64,000 nucleotides of DNA from UBA4744 sp963723165 (lineage in GTDB: Bacteria > Actinomycetota > Acidimicrobiia > Spongiisociales > UBA4744). The stretch is taken from NCBI GenBank assembly GCA_963723165.1, contig CAVRPP010000011.1:1-64000 (forward strand), in the 5' to 3' direction. A program made the position numbers and the translations under genes. Every line of letters begins with the position of its first letter. Within the stretch, counting starts at the first letter, position 1. Below are positions 45,487-52,828 of this stretch, piece by piece. The notes below the pieces were generated by a model, which was not told the origin of the DNA, made no database searches, and worked only from the letters and a program-made list of their open reading frames with translations.

Positions 45487-45585
45487 TTAGGGAGCAATCG
45501 GAATCGGGTTCGGGACCGCCTGGGTCCGTCTGGGGTCCGTCATAGATTGAGTCCATGCCGCGTCGAGACGCTCCGCAGCAGGCCG
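45487..45585 (-). pseudogene. Tyrosine recombinase, last ~32 codons only
   Basis: The minus strand encodes AAERLDAAWTQSMTDPRRTQ and a short tail ending at TAA 45487-45489. It is similar to the end of the integrase remnant at 35.6 kb (AAERLDEAWAQSVTDPGRTQ). The rest of the gene is gone; the next gene is an unrelated lipoprotein. Confidence 0.75.
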
Positions 45586-45597
45586 ACTCGTGGACGT

Positions 45598-46836
45598 TCA
45601 GCCGTTCTGAAGCGGGAGCCCGAACACCCAGTCCGAAAAGTAGGTGATGGTCACGTCCTTGCTCACTTGGCTCACAATCTGCTGGTCAATGGTGAGGAGG
45701 TCGGCCTGGTAGTCGCCCCGGAGCCACACCTTGTCCGGTTGCTCCGCGACGCTCAGGTCGAATTGGCCTTCTTCGTGGGTACCGATCAGGCCGGTGACGT
45801 AAGGGTCTCCCTCGAAGCAGACCAGGTTTTCGACCCCATCGGACAGCTCAAAGTTGAATCTGAAGTTCGTGCTCTCGATCGTGCCTTCGACCAATCCGTC
45901 CGGGAGGAGCGTCACCGTCAGTACGGCGTCCAGAACGCACTCACCGATCGTGATGTCACTGGTGAACGTGAGCGTCCCGGACCCGGCGAAGGTGATTGGG
46001 AAGGTCACGGCCGCCACAGTAGTTGTCGGGGCGGTGGTTGTGGTCGTGACAATGTACACCCAGTCGCCGTCGATCAAGACCCTCATCCCTGATTTCGTTC
46101 CTGGATAAGTCATTCTCTTGATACAGTCCTCCGCCCCCAAGTTCCCAGGGCTGGGTGGGCCCGCCGGGGTGATCACCGTGCCATCTCCCTCGGCGAGGAG
46201 TATGCAGTCCCTTTCGTAGGCGTATGACATGTGCAGGTCGCCGAAGATGAGCCCCTCGACGACCTGGTCGAAGGAGTATCCGATGCTCGCGAGGAACAGG
46301 ATCGCCCCGATGAAGGCTTCGCCCATTTCCTTGTCGTCCATGGCCAGCGAGGAGGGTGGTCCGGTGAGTACTTCGCCGCGCTCGGCCTTGACGGTCAGAG
46401 TGTCGAGTAAGTCGGCTGGCGTCGGCTCGGCGGCGAGTCGGAGCCCCGGAGGTGCCGCCATAGCACTCACGTCTCCCAGCGCGCTGGCAAACACTCCACT
46501 GGCCGGTCCCGATGGAGCCACGCCGGGAATCGTCCCATCCGGGGTGATTGTGTTCGCGTGCTCGGCGATCTGATCGGCTCCGTACCCAGCGTCGAGCGCA
46601 AGAACCACTGCCGCGAAGGCGTCATCTGGCCCGAAACGATCCACAATGTCGCGGGAGGTCTTCATGGCCGCCGGGTCGATCACAGTGTCATACGCTGCGA
46701 GTGCAGCAGGCTCAGTCACCGTCGCGGCGATCCCCGTAGTTGCTGTGTCAACTCCGCCCCCGCAAGCAGCCAGGACCAACGCTAGGCAGACGCAGAGGCA
46801 ACCCAGATTCCATTCACGGCGCCATGCTCGGGGCAT
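45598..46836 (-). CDS. Large secreted lipoprotein, unknown function
   Basis: The ~412-aa protein has a Cys-containing signal peptide ending in the lipobox VLAAC and a short GGG linker. The N-terminal half (about 30-220) is helical with DAGYGADQIAEHANTI and SIGYSFDQVVEGLI repeats of similar type. A Thr-rich linker (TTTTTAPTTT) near residue 255 leads to a beta-rich C-terminal domain (GSGTLTFTSDI … EGTIESTNF). ATG 46836 is preferred to 46872 as it directly precedes the signal sequence. No family recognised. Confidence 0.75.
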   Translation of the reverse strand: MPRAWRREWNLGCLCVCLALVLAACGGGVDTATTGIAATVTEPAALAAYDTVIDPAAMKTSRDIVDRFGPDDAFAAVVLALDAGYGADQIAEHANTITPDGTIPGVAPSGPASGVFASALGDVSAMAAPPGLRLAAEPTPADLLDTLTVKAERGEVLTGPPSSLAMDDKEMGEAFIGAILFLASIGYSFDQVVEGLIFGDLHMSYAYERDCILLAEGDGTVITPAGPPSPGNLGAEDCIKRMTYPGTKSGMRVLIDGDWVYIVTTTTTAPTTTVAAVTFPITFAGSGTLTFTSDITIGECVLDAVLTVTLLPDGLVEGTIESTNFRFNFELSDGVENLVCFEGDPYVTGLIGTHEEGQFDLSVAEQPDKVWLRGDYQADLLTIDQQIVSQVSKDVTITYFSDWVFGLPLQNG

Positions 46837-46930
46837 CGATCCGACCTCCTGCTCATGAGGATGTTCCGACACTCACTAGACAGGACAGCCGGGGGCTCCG
46901 CAAGGGCCGAAAGTCAGTTCCAGAGGCGCA

Positions 46931-46970
46931 GGCGGCTGGCCGGTGTGGCGACCGGGGCTACCGGGGTGAG
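46931..46970. repeat. Dispersed GC-rich repeat, copy 3
   Basis: GGCGGCTGGCCGGTGTGGCG then ACCGGGGCTACCGGGGTGAG; close to copy 2 (38234-38280). Lies between two convergent-spaced lipoprotein genes. Confidence 0.5.
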
Positions 46971-46996
46971 GTTTGCTGGGTGGCTCACCGTGGTGC

Positions 46997-48208
46997 CTAT
47001 TGGTCGGGTGGTCCGATCTTCTCCCAGGTGTTGGTGTTGAGGTCGTAGAACCAGAGTTCGTTGGAGCACTGAGAGGTGAAGTTCCCGTACTCGCGGAACG
47101 AATAGAACACTGGCTCCAGGCACCCTCCGAAGAGGGCTATCCGGTCGGTGTCGCCGCCGATGTAGGCGAGGGCCGGGTAAGCGGTATAGATGGGTTGCGG
47201 CGGCACGGGAGGTTGCCTGGTCCAGGTGTTGGCGTTGTAGTCGTAGTCCCAAATTTCGGCGGCGTGTTTGATGACCACCAGTCGGTCAGATTCGGTGTCG
47301 AAGGTGATGGGGGCGTCGAACCCGATAGGCCGGGGACCGTCCTGGTTGAGGTGTTCGGTCCAGGTGTTGGTGTTGGAGTCGTAGGCCCACACGTTGGGGT
47401 CCAGCTCGGGGTTGAAGCTGAGGATGCCGGCGGTGCCTTCGAGGATGCCGCCCCACAGCAGGGTCCGGTCGGACTCGGGGTCGTAAACCATCCCGTGGTG
47501 GCCTCGGGCTGTGGGATGGTCGTCGGGTCGCATGTTCTCCCAAGTGTTGGTGTCGGCGTCGTAGGCCCACGTCTCATCCAGCACGATGTCGTCGTCGAGG
47601 GCCTCGGCACCGCCCCACCCCCATGACTCTCCCGTTAGGACCGCCCCTCCGAAGTACAGAGTTCGGTCCGACCCGGCGTTGTAGGCCATGGCCGGTCCAA
47701 TCAGGCCGAACTTGATGTTGTCCCGCTGCTCACGATCCCGTGATATCGGCCCTCTCCCCGCCACGCTCCAGTCCATCGCTCCTGGGTCGAACAACCAGGA
47801 AGTGAGCATCGGCGCTTCGGTTTCTTCGCCGCCGCCGAACATCACGACGAGTTCACTTTGTGAGTCGTACGCCATAGCGGGTCGAGTTCGAGACGGCGGC
47901 CGAATCGACGAACCGGCCCGGGTCCAGGTCCGTTGGTCGAGATCGAAGATCCAGGTTTCGTTGGAGAGGGCAACCGAGCGCACACCGGCGAACAGCACCA
48001 AGGCGTGGTTGGCCTCGTCGTAAACCATGCCAGCGGCTACTAGTCGAGGCGGCCAAAGGGTTGGCGTTTCGGTTGTCACCGTCGTTGCTGGCGGCGCAGT
48101 GGTGGTAAGCGGCAGGGTGGTGCTCGTCGAGGTTGTCGACTCAGCAGGTGCTGCACAGGCCGTCGCCACCATTGTCAGTATCAGTAGAACCGCACGCCGA
48201 ACGTTCAC
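46997..48208 (-). CDS. Kelch-repeat secreted lipoprotein
   Basis: The 403-aa protein has a lipobox (VATAC, Cys18), a Thr/Ser linker (to about residue 50) and about six kelch-type blades with the repeating pattern W-x-YD-x-N-TNTW (WAYDADTNTWE, WAYDSNTNTWT, WDYDYNANTWT, WFYDLNTNTWE) and M/L-VVFGG-type strands. It should form a beta-propeller outside the membrane, probably for protein or glycan binding. It ends 31 nt after the gap repeat. It starts 3 nt before the next lipoprotein ends, so the four lipoprotein genes 45.6-49.7 kb may be one transcription unit. Confidence 0.88.
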   Translation of the reverse strand: MNVRRAVLLILTMVATACAAPAESTTSTSTTLPLTTTAPPATTVTTETPTLWPPRLVAAGMVYDEANHALVLFAGVRSVALSNETWIFDLDQRTWTRAGSSIRPPSRTRPAMAYDSQSELVVMFGGGEETEAPMLTSWLFDPGAMDWSVAGRGPISRDREQRDNIKFGLIGPAMAYNAGSDRTLYFGGAVLTGESWGWGGAEALDDDIVLDETWAYDADTNTWENMRPDDHPTARGHHGMVYDPESDRTLLWGGILEGTAGILSFNPELDPNVWAYDSNTNTWTEHLNQDGPRPIGFDAPITFDTESDRLVVIKHAAEIWDYDYNANTWTRQPPVPPQPIYTAYPALAYIGGDTDRIALFGGCLEPVFYSFREYGNFTSQCSNELWFYDLNTNTWEKIGPPDQ

Positions 48209-48211
48209 GAG

Positions 48212-48973
48212 CTAACCATCCGAGAACTCGATTGAGGCGAGGATCGGTTCGGCTACCTCGGTCCAGTACTGGTCGAAGCGGGAGGTGTGGGCACCGATGT
48301 CGACACCAATTGGCCCGCCAGGGACATCGATGACTAACAGCCGGTTTTGTGTGGACTCCGGGTATCCCCAGTAACTGATCCCGGCGATCGGTACGTCGCA
48401 ACCAAGGTTATTGCCAGGGCAGGTGTCGACCGTGAAGTCGATCTGAGTGCCGTTGTATCCCCAATACTCGACTGGGGATGAGGTCAGGTCTTGTGCCCAT
48501 TCGATATCTTCCAGGAACCGTTGGAGCTGATCGACGAAATCGACGGACAAGACGCTCACTGTTTGAAAACACTCGGGGGCTTCGCAGTTAGGTTCGTCAA
48601 CGGAAACATCAAAGGTGTTCTCACCGAAGGACTTGAAACCGATTTCTCTGATGACCGAGAAGATCGGCTCAAACACTCGGGTGGTGTAGGTGCCAGGCCG
48701 ATAACCCAAAGTGGTTTGTTGGAACTGGGTCTGAGCAAGCACCATGTGCGGCGGGCACACGAACCCCCGACTGTCAAAAAAGACCGCATCCCGTTCGACA
48801 CACTCCGGCTCAGTGGTCGTCGTAGCCTCGGTGGTGGTCGTGGTCGCCGCAGCCGTGGTAGTCGTGGCCGGGGTTGTTGTAGTCGTGGTGGCCGACTCGG
48901 CCGGAGTCGAACAAGCCGCCAACATCATGAGCAGTACAAACAGCCCAGCTCGCAGTGGCGAATGTCTACCCAT
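48212..48973 (-). CDS. Secreted lipoprotein, tandem paralogue 2
   Basis: The 253-aa protein has a lipobox (MLAAC) and a long Thr linker (residues about 25-55). The mature domain shares many blocks with its upstream neighbour: DSRGFVCPP, PGTYTTRVFEP, DLTSSPVEYWGY, GTQIDFTVDTCP, DVPGGPIG, EVAEPILASIEF. Four to six conserved cysteines suggest disulfides. The ATG at 48973 overlaps the neighbour's stop by 8 nt; in-frame codons further upstream are ignored since they lack a signal peptide. Function unknown. Confidence 0.83.
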   Translation of the reverse strand: MGRHSPLRAGLFVLLMMLAACSTPAESATTTTTTPATTTTAAATTTTTEATTTTEPECVERDAVFFDSRGFVCPPHMVLAQTQFQQTTLGYRPGTYTTRVFEPIFSVIREIGFKSFGENTFDVSVDEPNCEAPECFQTVSVLSVDFVDQLQRFLEDIEWAQDLTSSPVEYWGYNGTQIDFTVDTCPGNNLGCDVPIAGISYWGYPESTQNRLLVIDVPGGPIGVDIGAHTSRFDQYWTEVAEPILASIEFSDG

Positions 48974-49715
48974 CGTTGAACTCGATGGAGGCGAGGATCG
49001 GTTCGGCAACCTCCGACCAGTACAGGTCGAATCGAGGATGGTGGGCGCTGATCTGGAACCCCACCGGCCCTCCCGGTACATCGACGAACAACAGTCGGTT
49101 GTTTGACCCGTCGAGATAATGCCAGCGGTCGACCCTTTCGATGACCACGAAACAGCCGTTACCTTCGCTGGGGCAGATGTCGACAGTGAAATCGATTTGA
49201 GTGCCCGAGTAGCCCCAGAGTTCGACCTCGGTGGTGGTTAGGTCCTGGACCCAATCGAGATCCTGGAATTGATACACCCTGAGCTGGCTAGCGAAGTCGG
49301 GGGAGAGGGCGAACACCGACCGGGTGCATTCCTCGTTCTGGCAGTTCGGTCGATAATCAAGATTGACAAGTAGCGAGTTCTCGCCGCCAGCCTGGAAGTT
49401 TGTCTGCCTGGTGTGCGTAAAGGCTGGCTCGAAGATCCGAGTCTTGTAGGTGCCTGGCAGGTAGCCGACCGTGTCAGCGTCGGATTGGCCCTGGGTTAGG
49501 TTCGGCGGACACACAAACCCCCGACTGTCCCGCAGAACCCCTTCAAGTTCGACACACTCCGGTTCAGTAGATGTCGTCACGGCCAGAGTGGTCGTGGTCG
49601 GTGAAGTCGAAGTGGTTGAAGCTGAAACAGTCGACGTGGTGGTCTCAGCCGACCCGGCCGGAGGCGAACACGCCGACATCACGACCAGCAGCACGAGCAA
49701 CACAACCCGCATCAA
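48966..49715 (-). CDS. Secreted lipoprotein, tandem paralogue 1
   Basis: The 249-aa protein has a signal peptide ending VVMSAC, a Thr/Ser linker and the same mature domain as the following gene (DSRGFVCPP, PGTYKTRIFEP, VELWGYSGTQIDF, EVAEPILASIEFND). The two arose by tandem duplication; identity is high in the C-terminal half and lower in the middle. A lipid-anchored surface binding role is likely, ligand unknown. It is the first gene of the leftward lipoprotein cluster. Confidence 0.83.
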   Translation of the reverse strand: MMRVVLLVLLVVMSACSPPAGSAETTTSTVSASTTSTSPTTTTLAVTTSTEPECVELEGVLRDSRGFVCPPNLTQGQSDADTVGYLPGTYKTRIFEPAFTHTRQTNFQAGGENSLLVNLDYRPNCQNEECTRSVFALSPDFASQLRVYQFQDLDWVQDLTTTEVELWGYSGTQIDFTVDICPSEGNGCFVVIERVDRWHYLDGSNNRLLFVDVPGGPVGFQISAHHPRFDLYWSEVAEPILASIEFNDG

Positions 49716-49789
49716 TCGCTCCCTCTTCGTCTGACCGGGGTGGGGTCATCCTACGGGAGGACCGACGTTGTGAGTCGCCGATGAGTCAG

Positions 49790-49984
49790 CTACCTGCCGA
49801 CGAGTCCACCGACGACCGTTCCGGCGTGGTAGTGCCCGGCCCCCGTCAACTCGACCCACTCACCGCCGAACACCCAACCCCAGCGGCGTAGCTCATCGAG
49901 GCTGTCCCGCCCGCCGAGGTAGACCGAAGACCCGGTCGAGTAGCTGTCTACGGACCGCTCTTCTGCTTCGAGTACCTGTTCCAC
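49790..49984 (-). CDS. Possible small Gly/Trp-rich protein (64 aa)
   Basis: A GTG at 49984, within the 3' end of the small membrane gene, opens a frame with VYLGGRDSLDELRRWGWVFGGEW and GAGHYHAG. It looks protein-like, but no ribosome-binding site or family is clear; it could also be the tail of a longer lost gene. Confidence 0.35.
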   Translation of the reverse strand: MEQVLEAEERSVDSYSTGSSVYLGGRDSLDELRRWGWVFGGEWVELTGAGHYHAGTVVGGLVGR

Positions 49985-50121
49985 CCGTAGGCGACCAGAA
50001 CAATCCCGACGGTTAGTTGCAGGATCAGGTTGGGTGACACTGATTGTCGGACGATGGTGACGGTGGCGAGGATGATCCAGGCGGCCCCGATGACCATGTA
50101 GAAGATGCGGAATGCCTGCAT
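49948..50121 (-). CDS. Small two-helix membrane protein (57 aa)
   Basis: The ATG at 50121 opens a 57-aa frame with two hydrophobic segments (FYMVIGAAWIILATVTIV, LILQLTVGIVLVAYGW) and a basic tail (NRYSKQKSG). It was read directly from the sequence. It is similar in layout to the 59-aa protein at 39256; each lies within 1 kb upstream of a lipoprotein A copy. Role unknown. Confidence 0.55.
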   Translation of the reverse strand: MQAFRIFYMVIGAAWIILATVTIVRQSVSPNLILQLTVGIVLVAYGWNRYSKQKSGP

Positions 50122-50481
50122 GGTGGCGAACCCTACCTTCGGTCAAGGAGGCTTCTTGCCAGGACGGTTTCCCGCCATACCCTGAGGAGATTCCCGGCCC
50201 CAGTCGTAGTCCCTCCCCCTTTTCCTTGACCCGCCCGCCGAGTGGGCGGCTGCTCTCCTGGGTCACCCTTGTGTGGATGCGGTTGTCGTTGCCAAGGGGT
50301 CAGGCCGGAAACCTCACGTTTGCCACATATAGATATCTGTAGTGGGGTAAACGTGAGAAACGGGATGGCGGGCGCCGTGGGGGTCCTGCTGTCTCTTCCG
50401 TCGGCACGGAGAACCGAAAGGGTCAATAGGCCCCTTCCCGAACCTTGCCGTCCCGCCCATGGTGGACCTAAGGGAGTAGCC
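50122..50481. other. Upstream region of A/B unit 2
   Basis: From about 50204 to 50360 this region is nearly identical to 39838-39992. It contains the 45-bp inverted repeat and then a segment (AGGCCCCTTCCCG area) shared with unit 3. No gene is supported. Confidence 0.6.
50313..50357. repeat. 45-bp inverted repeat upstream of lipoprotein A, copy 2
   Basis: Arms CTCACGTTT / AAACGTGAG; differs from 39945-39989 by a single base in the core (GTAGTGG for GTAATGG). It lies 125 nt before the lipoprotein A2 ATG. Confidence 0.8.
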
Positions 50482-51019
50482 ATGAAACATGGGACCGTGA
50501 TTCTGATTGTCCTGCTACTTGTGTTCACAGCCGGGGCGTGCGGCGGTGACGGGCAATCGAACGACGCTCCACCCTGGGGTCTGGACGGTGTCGACATGCC
50601 CGACACGGAAGCGCAAGTCGCCGCAGTCTTTGCAGCCCTCCCGGAGGAGATCGTCGGCCGAACCCGGTTGGGAGATGAACCGACACACTTTGGTTACATC
50701 GATGAGGGCTCGGGATCGTTTTGGACGATTCAGGCAGATCCGTGGGAGCTGCAGCAGGCGTTGCACATGCCCGGGGGTCGACAGTCCGGCCGATTGGGTC
50801 ACCTTCCTTGCTTCCGGCCGCTCGGCTGTCGTGGTCGAGGCGAGCGCCGTTGATCCCGTTGGAGATCTCATGTGGGTGGCAACCAACGTCCCCTCGCAAG
50901 AACATATGCTCGATTTCTGGTGGGCAGCACCGGATGGTTCTTGGTTGTTCTTTGTGGAGGGCGATTCGGTCGGACGACAAGCTCTGGTCGAGGCGTTCGT
51001 CACCGCCGCCGGTGAGTAG
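50482..51019 (+). pseudogene. Lipoprotein A, copy 2 (one-base insertion)
   Basis: Begins with a lipoprotein signal (MKHGTVILIVLLLVFTAGAC) and is almost identical to copy 1 from PPWGLDGVDMPD on. At 50770-50772 an extra C shifts the frame after QQALHMP; the conserved rest (DSPADWVTFLASGRSAVVVEASAVDP …) goes on in the other frame to TAG 51019. So this copy is intact where copy 1 is broken and the reverse. The repaired protein would be ~178 aa. Confidence 0.8.
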
Positions 51020-51033
51020 TGGAAGGAGAGGCA

Positions 51034-51318
51034 ATGCCCGACGAAGAACCTGACGAACCGATGACCGAGCAGAAGATCCGGGCTGAGCTGGGTGAGATCC
51101 TCGACCATCTCCAGAGCCTGCCGTCTGATGCGTTCGCTGAGAAATTCAAGCTTCGCAAACGTCAGGAGGAACTGACCGGGCTGCTTCGGGAGATCGAGAT
51201 ACCGGGTGCTGAGGATATGAAGAAGGACTGGGCGGAGGGGGCAGCGGCCAAAAGATTCGCTGAGGAGCCAGTCGAGATGATCGTCTCACCGATGGAAAGC
51301 GGGGGTGGAGGGGTGTGA
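51034..51318 (+). CDS. Small helical protein B, copy 2
   Basis: The 94-aa protein follows A2 after 14 nt with the same ribosome-binding site as B1. The first ~48 residues are identical to B1; the C-terminal third diverges (AEDMKKDWAEGAAAKRFAEEP) and ends in MESGGGGV. It shares the tail motif VEMIVSPMESG with B3. Charged, helical, no membrane segment; function unknown. Confidence 0.75.
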   Translation: MPDEEPDEPMTEQKIRAELGEILDHLQSLPSDAFAEKFKLRKRQEELTGLLREIEIPGAEDMKKDWAEGAAAKRFAEEPVEMIVSPMESGGGGV

Positions 51319-51326
51319 CCGCTCTT

Positions 51327-51376
51327 TCGGATTTTCCTAATAGAAGAAGTAGTAGGTACTACTTAGAAAAATCCGA
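51327..51376. repeat. Structured 3' inverted repeat of A/B unit 2
   Basis: Outer arms TCGGATTTT / AAAATCCGA (9 bp, perfect) and inner arms AAGTAGTA / TACTACTT around GG. It starts 8 nt after B2. Related to 41197-41245. Confidence 0.75.
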
Positions 51377-51431
51377 CTGAACCCGACAAAGGCGACGAGA
51401 ATCCACCATCAGCCCTCGGGTGGCCGACCGG

Positions 51432-51824
51432 CTAGGTATCCAGACCCGCTAGTTGGGCCTCCAACTGTCGGATGCGGCGCTCGACCTTGGCGAGATCCCA
51501 TGCCTCATCAATCGTGCGGTTCATCTCGGTAACGAACTCAATGTCAATGCCACCCCCGCCCGGCCCCCCTCCTGCGCCGATGTTGCCGATGCTGAGATGG
51601 CGCTCGTGAATCTCGTCTCGAACCCGGCGCAGATCCTGTAGCTCCTTGCGGAGTTCATCGGGTGTTCGGCTCGCTTCCCGCAGTTCGGCAGCCAGAGCCA
51701 TAAGTTCCAGCCATCGTTCCCGCAGGCCCACACGCTCAGCGAAAGCATCATCGGGAATTTCGCCCAGCTTCCGGTCGATCTCAGCGAGTTCGGTCCGCAC
51801 CTCGTCCAGGGACATCTCCGGCAT
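51432..51824 (-). CDS. B-like helical protein, extended form (130 aa)
   Basis: An AGGAGG site precedes ATG 51824. The N-terminus repeats the B-family block (VRTELAEIDRKLGEIPDDAFAERVGLRERWLEL, in parts), followed by a coiled-coil-like helix (LRKELQDLRRVRDEIHERH), a Gly-rich hinge (GAGGGPGGGG) and a second helical part (AKVERRIRQLEAQLAGL). It lies convergent to unit 2, without an A lipoprotein. It may be a stand-alone version of B. Not recognised otherwise. Confidence 0.7.
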   Translation of the reverse strand: MPEMSLDEVRTELAEIDRKLGEIPDDAFAERVGLRERWLELMALAAELREASRTPDELRKELQDLRRVRDEIHERHLSIGNIGAGGGPGGGGIDIEFVTEMNRTIDEAWDLAKVERRIRQLEAQLAGLDT

Positions 51825-52026
51825 CGGCCGCCTCCTCAGAGAACTGCTCCTCAATGCTACGGGAACCCTGTCGGCTGCGCTTGCCCGCAATAGCAAGAGC
51901 GCCGGTTTGCATAACCATCAACCCAACCGGGGAACCCGCCAAACCCTCGCTCCGCTCGGACCGACGCTCGCTCCGCTCGCTAGCCGAACAGAGCAGAGGA
52001 GATTCCAGACCAGGGAAAGGCACGAA

Positions 52027-52072
52027 CCTCACGTTTGCCGCATGGATATCTTCCTAATAGGGCAACGTGAGG
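52027..52072. repeat. 45-bp-type inverted repeat, diverged copy 3
   Basis: Arms CCTCACGTT / AACGTGAGG with further pairing GCC / GGC; the core keeps GATATC and TAATAGGG. It lies 35 nt beyond the end of the HTH gene, about 1 kb before lipoprotein A3. Confidence 0.7.
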
Positions 52073-52107
52073 AATCGGTGACGACCATCGAGAGGCGACA
52101 ACGTGGT

Positions 52108-52317
52108 CTAACCGTCGGGCGAAGACGACGGTCCGCTCGAACGGGACCGCATCCATTCGACGATCTCATCCCTGATGAACCGGTACTTGCGGGTGTCGGG
52201 CAGCCGGTAGGCGGGAAGTTTCCCCTCCCTCGCAGCCTTCCTGACTGTCCCCGGTTTCAGGCCGAGAATCTCAGCGACCTGTCCGGTTCTGGGAATCTTC
52301 GGGTACATGTCAGGCAT
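52108..52317 (-). CDS. Small HTH_17 (excisionase-type) DNA-binding protein
   Basis: The 69-aa protein has RTGQVAEILGLKPGTVRKAAREGKLPAYRLPDTRKYRF (seen in parts) and DEIVEWMRS, the typical winged HTH_17 layout of MerR-like excisionases. A GAGGAG ribosome-binding site precedes ATG 52317. A fossil of the same gene lies at 41.3 kb. It may regulate the nearby A/B units or be a leftover of a mobile element. Confidence 0.82.
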   Translation of the reverse strand: MPDMYPKIPRTGQVAEILGLKPGTVRKAAREGKLPAYRLPDTRKYRFIRDEIVEWMRSRSSGPSSSPDG

Positions 52318-52360
52318 GGCGGTCTCCTCACAGGGAGCCTACCGACCTACCCGCCACGAC

Positions 52361-52424
52361 AGGCAAGGGGTGCTCGCTGGCGCTCGCACGGTGAGAGATT
52401 TTGTGCATGTGCGATGGCCCGGCT
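52361..52424. repeat. 40-bp repeat, copy 3, extended
   Basis: AGGCAAGGGGTGCTCGCTGG followed by CGCTCGCACGGTGAGAGATT and GTGCATGTGCGATGGCCCGG. Matches 41261-41322 closely. Confidence 0.65.
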
Positions 52425-52429
52425 GCGGT

Positions 52430-52828
52430 CTAGCCGCCCGTCACGCTCGGTGGAGCTACGACCACCTCAACGTCCGGGTAGCCGTCAAGCAGGGCGTGCA
52501 TCACTTCGTCGTCCCGCCTGACCAGAGCAACTGAGCGGACCGTCCTGGGGTTGAACCGTCGCCTCACTAGCTCAGCGGAAAACACGGTCTGGCCCATCAG
52601 GTACATGCCGAGCCGGGCGTTCTTTGTTTGCACCACTATCACGTCCTCACCGTCGAGGGTCACGTCCCGCCAGTGAGCGATCCGGTTCGGTTGGTTGGGG
52701 AGGATGATCCCGTCAACGAGCCGCTGGCCGACCGTCTTGGAGCGTTTCACGACCCGGAACTCCTCGACCAGGGTTCTTCCTATTTGCTGCCAGTACCAGC
52801 GGGTCATGGGGGTTTCACGTTTGCTCAT
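52430..52828 (-). CDS. Hypothetical protein, possible PD-(D/E)XK-like nuclease fold
   Basis: A 132-aa protein whose central part reads DGIILP … DGEDVIVVQTKNARLGMYLMGQ. The Asp followed 20-30 residues later by hydrophobic-Q-x-K is the spacing of a (D)…(E/Q)xK nuclease core, and a following helix fits. This is a pattern match only; no known family was recognised. The C-terminus is beta/alpha (VRSVALVRRDDEVM). The first ATG at 52828 or the second at 52807 could be used. It lies beside the HTH gene on the same strand. Confidence 0.55.
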   Translation of the reverse strand: MSKRETPMTRWYWQQIGRTLVEEFRVVKRSKTVGQRLVDGIILPNQPNRIAHWRDVTLDGEDVIVVQTKNARLGMYLMGQTVFSAELVRRRFNPRTVRSVALVRRDDEVMHALLDGYPDVEVVVAPPSVTGG

